A stretch of 27,350 bases of DNA, from NCBI GenBank assembly GCA_964593865.1, contig CAZQKE010000083.1, forward strand, positions 1 to 27,350, written 5' to 3'. Below are positions 21,709-27,350 of this stretch, piece by piece; position 1 is the stretch's first letter, and each line of letters opens with the position of its first letter. The translations under genes and the position numbers were made by a program. This stretch comes from CAZQKE01 sp964593865. Lineage in GTDB: Bacteria; Chloroflexota; Anaerolineae; JAAYZQ01. The notes beneath the pieces are model-generated. The model did not search any database and had not been told where the DNA came from. It was given only the letters and a program-made list of their open reading frames with translations.

Positions 21709-22851
21709 TTATTTGCTCTGTCCCAGGGCTTCTTGGACTGCACCGCGTATCTCAATCACTCCTACCGGTTTGTTCAGAATCCGTTGGACGGCAGCGTCGG
21801 CGGCTTGCTCATACAGGCCGTGATCGCCATGGGCGGTGATGAGGATAACGAGCACTTGAGGGTAGAGCTGGCGCACATGGCGGGCCAGGCTGATCCCATC
21901 CAAGCCGGGCATCTTGTAATCGGTGATGACCAGATCAAAGGGATGTTGTTGAAAGAGCTGCAAGGCTTCTTGCCCGTCGTTGGCCGTGGCGATCTGGCAA
22001 TTCGGGATCTTGGACAAGGCCTCTTTCAAGGTCATGGTGACGATCGGTTCGTCGTCTACGATCAAGACGCGCCATGCCCCTCGCTGCGGAGGCTCCGGAC
22101 CTTCGGCGGAGGTTTCTGCCGTTGCGGAAGGGAGCCGAACGGTGAACGTGCTGCCCTGCCCCGGCCTGCTTTGAACCTCCAACCGGCCTCCATGCTTCGC
22201 CACTACGGCACGGACCAATGTCATGCCCAGCCCCAAGCCACGGTATTGCCTTGTAGTTGAACCGTCCACTTGGTAAAAGTCGGTTGACAGAATTTTCTCT
22301 ATCTCTTCTGCCGTCATGCCGATTCCCCTGTCCTGTACTTCCAGGCAGACCCAGCCAGGTTCCCACCAGGTACGCACCTTGATCTGGCCGCCTGCAGGGG
22401 TGAATTTGTAGGCGTTTTCCAACAAGCAATCTACGACATGTTCCAGGTGGTAAGCATCCCCCAACAACAACGGCAAGTCCGCAGCCAAATCCACCTCAAG
22501 CGTTTGTTCGGCTCCGGCAGCGGATTGCCGGGCCTCCACCACCTTTTCCACAATGTTGTTCAAAGCAACCGGTTGCGAAATCTGCTCATCCGCTTCCAAG
22601 GCGGTCAAAATGCTGATCCGCTCAACCAGCGTCCGCAGTTCCTGCACATGGTTGAAAACCGTGTACACCGCCTGTTGCTGCTGCGGAGCCAGATCGCCCA
22701 GTTCCCCTTCGCTCAGGAGTTCCACATACCCCTGGATAAGGGTCAACGGCGTGCGCAATTCATGGGAAACATTGCGGACAAAAGCTGCTTGTAAATCGTT
22801 CAATCTTTCTGCTCCCGATTCGCGATTACGCGATGCAATCTTGGCGTTCAT
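21709..22851 (-). CDS. Cytosolic hybrid histidine kinase (HisKA-HATPase-REC), no sensor domain
   Basis: The product is 380 residues. A short N-terminal helix leads straight into HisKA with FVRNVSHELRTPLTLIQG (His30). The HATPase domain has the N-box LLENAYKF (Asn146), G1 DRGIGM (174-179) and G2 GLGLGMTLV (205-213). A C-terminal receiver has VDDE (265-268), Asp311 (ITDYKMPG) and a NKPVG loop Lys. There is no membrane segment, PAS or GAF domain, so its input must come from a partner, perhaps one of the GAF or V4R proteins of the cluster. A GAGGGGAG precedes the ATG. A -10-like TATACT (22879-22874) and an 11-bp direct-repeat site lie just upstream, so the gene may be transcribed from its own activated promoter as well as from upstream. 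Confidence 0.95.
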   Translation of the reverse strand: MNAKIASRNRESGAERLNDLQAAFVRNVSHELRTPLTLIQGYVELLSEGELGDLAPQQQQAVYTVFNHVQELRTLVERISILTALEADEQISQPVALNNIVEKVVEARQSAAGAEQTLEVDLAADLPLLLGDAYHLEHVVDCLLENAYKFTPAGGQIKVRTWWEPGWVCLEVQDRGIGMTAEEIEKILSTDFYQVDGSTTRQYRGLGLGMTLVRAVVAKHGGRLEVQSRPGQGSTFTVRLPSATAETSAEGPEPPQRGAWRVLIVDDEPIVTMTLKEALSKIPNCQIATANDGQEALQLFQQHPFDLVITDYKMPGLDGISLARHVRQLYPQVLVILITAHGDHGLYEQAADAAVQRILNKPVGVIEIRGAVQEALGQSK

Positions 22852-22873
22852 AACTCCCCTCGCCGGTGATTGT

Positions 22874-22879
22874 AGTATA
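22874..22879 (-). promoter_or_regulatory. -10 box upstream of the hybrid kinase gene
   Basis: TATACT reads on the minus strand with no recognisable -35 at 17 nt. An activator-type repeat site ends about 20 nt upstream of it. The transcript would start near 22867, leaving a leader of about 15 nt that contains the GAGGGGAG ribosome-binding site. This is the arrangement expected of an activator-dependent promoter. Confidence 0.5.
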
Positions 22880-22897
22880 CCTTTTTTTCTCGCTTTG

Positions 22898-22930
22898 TGC
22901 CGTCACAGTTTCGTGACGGTTTCATGACGG
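22898..22930 (-). promoter_or_regulatory. Three 11-bp direct repeats, OmpR/PhoB-type binding site
   Basis: On the minus strand CCGTCATGAAA (22930-22920) is followed directly by CCGTCACGAAA (22919-22909) and a weaker third copy CTGTGACGGCA (22908-22898). Direct repeats of 11 bp with a GTCA core are typical of OmpR/PhoB-family winged-helix regulators, for example the Pho box. The winged-helix regulator gene ends inside the first repeat, so it may bind here to regulate the genes downstream. The second and third units also form an inverted repeat (CCGTCAC/GTGACGG). Confidence 0.55.
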
Positions 22931-23701
22931 GATCGTGTATCCGGCCCCCCGCACGGTGCGGATGACATCGGTGCGCCCGGTCGCAGCCTTGATTTTGCGC
23001 CGGATGCGATAGATGTGGCTGCGCACCGTATCGCTCGCCTCCCACGGCTCGCTCTCATAGCCCTGCACCTCCCGGATCAACTCCTGGGGCGTGAGCACAC
23101 GGGGTGACTCGCTGACCAAATAGGCCAGCAAGTTGAATTCGGTAGGGCTGAGCTCCAACAGGTGACCGTCCAACGTGATCACGTGGCGCGTCAGGTCTAC
23201 GATCAGGTCTCCCCGCCGCACAAAACGGGAAGGAACGGCCGGCGCAGAGGGCGAAAGATCGCCGACGATGTCTTGAATATCCGCCAGGCTGCGTTCCAGG
23301 TATGCCGCCATTTGGCGTTGCCGCTTTTTCTCCTGCCGCTTGAGCAGGCCGGAACGCACACTTGCGCGGATCTCAATGGTTTTGCAGGGTTTGAACAAAT
23401 AGTCATGCGCTCCGTGGCGCAACGCCTCCACGGCCGTCTCCAGGGAAGCATAGGCGGTCAGCACGATGGCGACCGTATCGGGCCATCGTTCTCGTAGGAT
23501 GGATAGTAGCTCAATCCCGCCGATGTCGGGCAGCTTGAGATCAAGCAAGGCCAGATCAAACTCTTGGCGGGCCAGCAGGTCCAGGGCAGCCTCACCGCTA
23601 CCCACGGCAACGACTTTGTGACCATCCCGGCCCAGGGTCTCCCGCAAGGCAAATCGGATGCCCGGTTCATCATCCACAACGAGGATGGTGGCCTGTGTCA
23701 T
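22922..23701 (-). CDS. Response regulator with OmpR/PhoB-type winged-helix DNA-binding domain
   Basis: The product is 259 residues. The receiver has VVDDE (8-12), Asp54 (LLDLKLPD) and the TAYAS and FKPCK elements of switch Thr and Lys. A basic, helical linker (~115-150) follows, longer than in classical OmpR proteins. The C-terminal winged helix (~165-258) has LLELSPTEFNLLAYLVSE, ELIREVQGYE, TVRSHIYRIRRKI and VRGAGYTI, all diagnostic of the Trans_reg_C family. It should bind direct-repeat DNA when phosphorylated. The ATG at 23701 has GGAG upstream. It lies between the large sensor kinase and the hybrid kinase, so the sensor kinase is its likely partner. Its stop codon sits inside an 11-bp direct-repeat array that could be its own binding site. 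Confidence 0.95.
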   Translation of the reverse strand: MTQATILVVDDEPGIRFALRETLGRDGHKVVAVGSGEAALDLLARQEFDLALLDLKLPDIGGIELLSILRERWPDTVAIVLTAYASLETAVEALRHGAHDYLFKPCKTIEIRASVRSGLLKRQEKKRQRQMAAYLERSLADIQDIVGDLSPSAPAVPSRFVRRGDLIVDLTRHVITLDGHLLELSPTEFNLLAYLVSESPRVLTPQELIREVQGYESEPWEASDTVRSHIYRIRRKIKAATGRTDVIRTVRGAGYTIPS

Positions 23702-23808
23702 AAACTCACTCCGAAAACGAGCTGCCCGCGTTCCTTCTGCGCCGGACCGTATGGCACAAGTCTCCGGGCCCGCCGGAAGCTCGCACCACTGCCCGGCGCG
23801 GAGACGCC

Positions 23809-23822
23809 CGTCCGCGCGGACG
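23809..23822. repeat. GC-rich palindrome between kinase and regulator genes
   Basis: CGTCCGCGCGGACG is a perfect 14-bp palindrome. It also lies within a looser inverted repeat, CGCGGA (23798-23803) with TCCGCG (23811-23816). The 149-bp gap holds no gene and no T-run that would make a terminator. Similar GC palindromic stretches occur at ~11790 and ~16600. Confidence 0.5.
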
Positions 23823-23850
23823 CCCGGCCCCAAGCCTACAAGGGGCGACT

Positions 23851-26800
23851 CTAGTCACCCCCATCCGATACGGGCAGCAAGATGGTAAAGGTCGTTCCTT
23901 CTCCCTTCTCACTCTCGACGGTGATGATCCCACCGTGGGCTTCGATGATGTTCGCACTGACGAACAACCCCAGCCCGGAACCGTGCTCCTTAGTAGTGAA
24001 GAACGGCTCAAACAGGCGGGGAAGTTCCTCGGCGGGCACGCCCTCCCCGCTGTCGCTGAATTCTACGCGTGCTACCAACACCTCCTCTTCCCCGCCCAAA
24101 CGGGACCAATCCAAGCCGGTGCGCAAGCGCAAAGTCCCACCTTGGGGCATGGCATCTATGGCGTTGAGCACCAGGTTCAAAAAGACCTGCTTCAGGTGAT
24201 CGGGGTTGGCTTGGATGGGGGGCAGTTCGCCCCATTCGCGCACGACGGTTACGTTCGCGTGCTGGAGCTTCTTGTTGGTCAAGGCCAACACCGTCTCCAA
24301 CGTTTCATGGATGTCGGTAGGCCGCCTTTCGTCGCGGGCCGGGCGATAGAAGTCACGCATACGGGTCACAATATTCGCCACCCGCTCAATCTCGCCGCTG
24401 GCCAGATTGAGGTACATCTCAATCTTGTCCCGCCGCTGCTCATCTTCCATCTCCTCTTCCGCCAGGTTCAGGCAGACCTGCACCGATTGGAGGGGGTTGT
24501 TGATCTCGTGGGCAATGGAGGCGGTCAACCGCCCCAAGGCAGCCATCTTTTCGCTGTGGATCAACTGGGCCTGGGTAGCCTCCCGTTCGCGCAACAAACG
24601 CCTTTGCTCTTCGTAGAGCCGGGCGTTTTCCAAAGCGACGGACAACGCAAAGGTGACGGTCTCCAGGGTGCGCAGATCGTCGGCAGTATACTTGCCCGGT
24701 TCCTCATGCACCACCTCTATCACCCCTCGGTTCTGGCCGGAAATCTGCAGCGGGACGGCCATCAGCGATCTCGTCTCGCGGCCCAGATAGTGGTCCACCC
24801 GATCCGACCAACGGGGGTCCTTTTGTACATCATCCAACAAAATGGACCTGCCGTGGGAGATCACCCAACCGGCGATCCCCTCCCCCGGTTCAAGGCGTAT
24901 CGGCAGGTCCAGGGTTGCGTCCACGCTCTTGCCCAGGGTATGCACAAAGTACATTTCCCGGCTTTGGGGGTCCTGGCGAAGCAAAGAGATCCCCGTTGCC
25001 TGGAAGATGCCCTGGAATTGGTTGAGGGCCGTCTCGATGGCTACGTCGGAATCCAGGGTGCTGGAAAGAAGCAACCCCAAGTTGTACAAGATCTCCAGCT
25101 CGGAGACTCGGGCTTGCAAAGAGGCATAGAGCTGGGCGTTTTCCAGGGCGATGGCGGCGACGGGAGCGATAGACTCCAAAAACTGGAGGTCATCTTCGTT
25201 GAACCCTCCCGGCTTGTTGATGATCTCTATGACACCGCCGACTCCTTGATCCCGGCCAAAGGGTACACACAACAACGATTGCACCCGGACCCCGGTCACC
25301 TCGTCCAGGCCGCTGTAGAAGCGCGGGTCTTGGCGCACATCGTTCACCACCGCCGACTCCCTGTGCTGCATCACCCAACCGGCGATGCCCTGCCCGGGCG
25401 CCAAGCGACGCCCGCTCAGGGCATGTACCTCGTCGGCCATCGTCTGGGTAAAGATCAACTCGCCCGTGCGGGGGTCGCGGAGCAGGATAGAACCGGTTTC
25501 CGCATTGAGGGCCTGACACGCCTTTTCCAGAAGCTGGGCGATCACCGTGTCCAGATCCAGGGACGAGGTAATGGCCGTGCTGATGGCGTTGAGAGTGGCC
25601 AATCGCTCCGCTTGCTCTTGCGTATTCCGATAAAGGCGGGCGTTTTCCAAAGCGGTGGTGACCTGATCGGCCAGGGTCTGGAGGAGCTGCATATCGGCGG
25701 CGGTGAAGGCGGCCACCTGACGGCGCTCCACATTGAGGACTCCGAGCACCCGCCCTTCGGCCTTCAAGGGGACACACAGTTCAGAACGACTGGCATAGCC
25801 AGGCGGAGACACATAGCGCGGTTCCTGAGCCGTATCGGCGATGTTGATCGGTTGCCCCGTCTGTGCAACAGCCACACCGACGCCCCGTTCTCCATCCAGG
25901 GGCAAAACCAAGCCCCATTCCCGCAGGCGACCGTCGGCAAACAGATACCGATAGCGTAGTGTACCGGACTCTTGATCCACCACTCCGTAAGAGGCAAAGT
26001 CACAGTGAAGGACATCGGCGGCGGTGGAGAGCACCCGCCGGACGATCTCCTCTTCGTCGGGATGCAGGATCAGCTCCCGCCCCAAGCGGTAGATGGCGGA
26101 CAACCGCTCCTCTAATTGTACCCGCTCGGTGACATCCTGGACCGTCCCCACCATGCGCAGCGGTCGCCCTTCCTCGTCAAAGATGACCTCGGCCCGTTCC
26201 CGAACGACGCGCTCCGTGCCGTCCGGCCGCAGGATGCGGTGTTGGACGTCATACGCCTTGTGTTCATACAGAGCATGGGCCACCGTCTCGGTGACGATCA
26301 CCCGATCTTCCAAAGGGATGGTCTTGAGAAAGTTTTCGTAAGTAGCTTCGAAATCCCCGCGGGATTGCCCAAAGATGCGGTAGACTTCCTCCGACCACCA
26401 CAACTTGCCGCTGGGGATGTCCCATTCCCAACTGCCCAAATGGGCGATATGTTGCGCTTCGGCCAGGTTGGCCTGGCTGCGGCGCAATTCGGCTTCGGCC
26501 TGCACCCGGTCCGTGACATCGCGGTTGCTGGCACGATACCCCAAGAACTGCCCATCCTCGTCGGTGACGGGTTGGCACCAGTGTTCAATCCAGCGGAGAT
26601 CACCATCCCGCCGCCGGATGCGGAAAAGAGCCTGTTGCGCCCCTTGCCCCGCCTTGTGTCGGTGGGCCGCCCACATCTCGCGGTCCTGCTCCACGATCAA
26701 TTCATCTACAAGACGGGGATTGGCAATAAATTCATCGGGCGCGTAGCCGGTGATCCTCTCACAGGCCGGAGAGACATACAACCATCGTCCGTCGGGGGCT

Positions 26801-27350
26801 TCCCAGTATTCCCAATCGTAGGTGAAATCGGCGACGGTGCGGTATCTCCGTTCCGCCTCGCGCAGGGCATCCTCTGCCTTCTTACGGTCGGTGATGTCAA
26901 TGACACTGCCCTCGTAATAGAGCACTTGGCCCTCAGGACCGAGTACACGGCGACCTATGCCGTGCAGCCAGATCAGGCTGCCGTCATAACGGCGGGCCAG
27001 CACCTCCCAATCACAAGGGTCTTCCACATGCTCCCACCACCGTTGCCCATCCTCTGCACCGGCATACAACTCCACAGCCGGTGTAGCCAACAACGTTTCT
27101 TCATCGGGGTAGCCCAGCATCTGCACCAGCACCCGGTTGACGGCCAAAAAGCGGCCGTCCGCCGTGATGCGATACAAGCCGACCGGCACGTTGTGATACA
27201 GCTCACGGAAACGGGCCTCCGCCTCGGCCAATGCACGGTGTTGCCATCCACTGCGGATGAATTGGGCAGCGTGGGCAGCAGCAGCTTGCATCAACGCTTG
27301 ATCCTCCTCGCTGAAAGGTTCCTCCCGCCCACCCAAGGCTAAAACCACGG
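23851..27350 (-). CDS. Multi-PAS/GAF sensor histidine kinase (5' end cut by window)
   Basis: The frame is open to the right edge, so the N-terminus is missing (at least 1165 codons are present). In order: the end of a GAF domain (EEPFSEEDQALMQAAAAHAA); three PAS/PAC units, about 27240-26880 (VPVGLYRITADGRFLAVN), 26860-26500 and 26460-26110 (LGSWEWDIPSGKLWWSEEV); and three GAF domains, about 26100-25620, 25600-25130 and 25100-24620. Then come HisKA with SIAHEINNPLQSV (phospho-His codon at 24510-24508) and a HATPase domain with FLNLVLNAIDAMP, DSGEGVP and GSGLGLFVS. No membrane segment is seen in this part. The combination suggests a cytosolic sensor of redox, gas or small ligands, but no ligand residue can be named. 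It likely phosphorylates the winged-helix regulator encoded next. Confidence 0.95.
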   Translation of the reverse strand, partial: VVLALGGREEPFSEEDQALMQAAAAHAAQFIRSGWQHRALAEAEARFRELYHNVPVGLYRITADGRFLAVNRVLVQMLGYPDEETLLATPAVELYAGAEDGQRWWEHVEDPCDWEVLARRYDGSLIWLHGIGRRVLGPEGQVLYYEGSVIDITDRKKAEDALREAERRYRTVADFTYDWEYWEAPDGRWLYVSPACERITGYAPDEFIANPRLVDELIVEQDREMWAAHRHKAGQGAQQALFRIRRRDGDLRWIEHWCQPVTDEDGQFLGYRASNRDVTDRVQAEAELRRSQANLAEAQHIAHLGSWEWDIPSGKLWWSEEVYRIFGQSRGDFEATYENFLKTIPLEDRVIVTETVAHALYEHKAYDVQHRILRPDGTERVVRERAEVIFDEEGRPLRMVGTVQDVTERVQLEERLSAIYRLGRELILHPDEEEIVRRVLSTAADVLHCDFASYGVVDQESGTLRYRYLFADGRLREWGLVLPLDGERGVGVAVAQTGQPINIADTAQEPRYVSPPGYASRSELCVPLKAEGRVLGVLNVERRQVAAFTAADMQLLQTLADQVTTALENARLYRNTQEQAERLATLNAISTAITSSLDLDTVIAQLLEKACQALNAETGSILLRDPRTGELIFTQTMADEVHALSGRRLAPGQGIAGWVMQHRESAVVNDVRQDPRFYSGLDEVTGVRVQSLLCVPFGRDQGVGGVIEIINKPGGFNEDDLQFLESIAPVAAIALENAQLYASLQARVSELEILYNLGLLLSSTLDSDVAIETALNQFQGIFQATGISLLRQDPQSREMYFVHTLGKSVDATLDLPIRLEPGEGIAGWVISHGRSILLDDVQKDPRWSDRVDHYLGRETRSLMAVPLQISGQNRGVIEVVHEEPGKYTADDLRTLETVTFALSVALENARLYEEQRRLLREREATQAQLIHSEKMAALGRLTASIAHEINNPLQSVQVCLNLAEEEMEDEQRRDKIEMYLNLASGEIERVANIVTRMRDFYRPARDERRPTDIHETLETVLALTNKKLQHANVTVVREWGELPPIQANPDHLKQVFLNLVLNAIDAMPQGGTLRLRTGLDWSRLGGEEEVLVARVEFSDSGEGVPAEELPRLFEPFFTTKEHGSGLGLFVSANIIEAHGGIITVESEKGEGTTFTILLPVSDGGD

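Noticed and set aside
22900..22919. Intrinsic terminator after the winged-helix regulator (CCGTCAC/GTGACGG hairpin)
   Set aside because: On the coding strand the hairpin is followed by an A-rich stretch, not T's. The 11-bp direct-repeat reading explains the sequence better.
23935..25959. A 674-codon plus-strand reading frame opposite the sensor kinase
   Set aside because: The opposite strand encodes clear GAF, HisKA and HATPase domains; the plus-strand frame has no domain and arises from high G+C codon bias.

Overview
The window is one stretch of a GC-rich bacterial chromosome (roughly 55-60 % G+C by eye). Its gene content suggests a Chloroflexota (Anaerolineae/Caldilineae-like) genome: long PAS/GAF sensor kinases, DUF4388 and roadblock proteins with an MglA-type GTPase, a short TPR module of a kind common in that phylum, a giant secreted RHS/YD protein and a GxxExxY protein. 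The taxonomic guess is inference from protein style; there is no rRNA or other marker gene.

Left third (1-10145, all minus strand). A secreted protein runs off the left edge. Next comes a tandem GxxExxY (PDDEXK-like) gene, bounded by short repeats on one side and by four 85-bp tandem repeats carrying hairpins on the other. Then comes a polymorphic-toxin locus. A 2202-residue secreted RHS protein carries a signal peptide, a ZU5-like region, a degenerate N-acetylmuramoyl-L-alanine amidase domain, DUF6531, several dozen YD repeats, the RHS core and an unassigned C-terminal toxin. A SUKH (SMI1/KNR4) gene, the likely immunity gene, follows it. The toxin tip and the immunity gene are visibly AT-richer than the RHS body, and a REP-like palindrome lies at the 3' end of each.

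Middle (10146-12770, plus strand). A region with two good sigma-70-type promoters facing apart separates the RHS gene from a winged-helix AAA+ ATPase. A short-chain dehydrogenase follows. Its 3' end overlaps, tail to tail, the last gene of the large minus-strand cluster.

Right half (12724-27350, all minus strand). This is a dense signalling cluster. In transcription order it holds: a multi-PAS/GAF histidine kinase (cut by the right edge); a receiver/winged-helix regulator; a cytosolic HisKA-HATPase-REC hybrid; two REC-roadblock proteins; an MglA-like GTPase; a TPR-roadblock protein; a DUF4388-roadblock protein; a V4R-like small protein; an amidoligase of the GCS/COOH-NH2 ligase type; a stand-alone class II glutamine amidotransferase; and a REC-GAF-GAF-DHp protein with no ATPase domain. 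Spacings are short, some with overlap, apart from 233 bp before the second REC-roadblock gene, 149 bp after the kinase and 105 bp before the amidoligase. I read it as a phosphorelay feeding receiver-roadblock adaptors and a small GTPase, whose physical output may be an amide-forming enzyme pair. That functional link is inference from gene order. An 11-bp direct-repeat site typical of OmpR/PhoB-class regulators sits in front of a -10 box just upstream of the hybrid kinase, and is the best candidate for a regulatory switch of the cluster.
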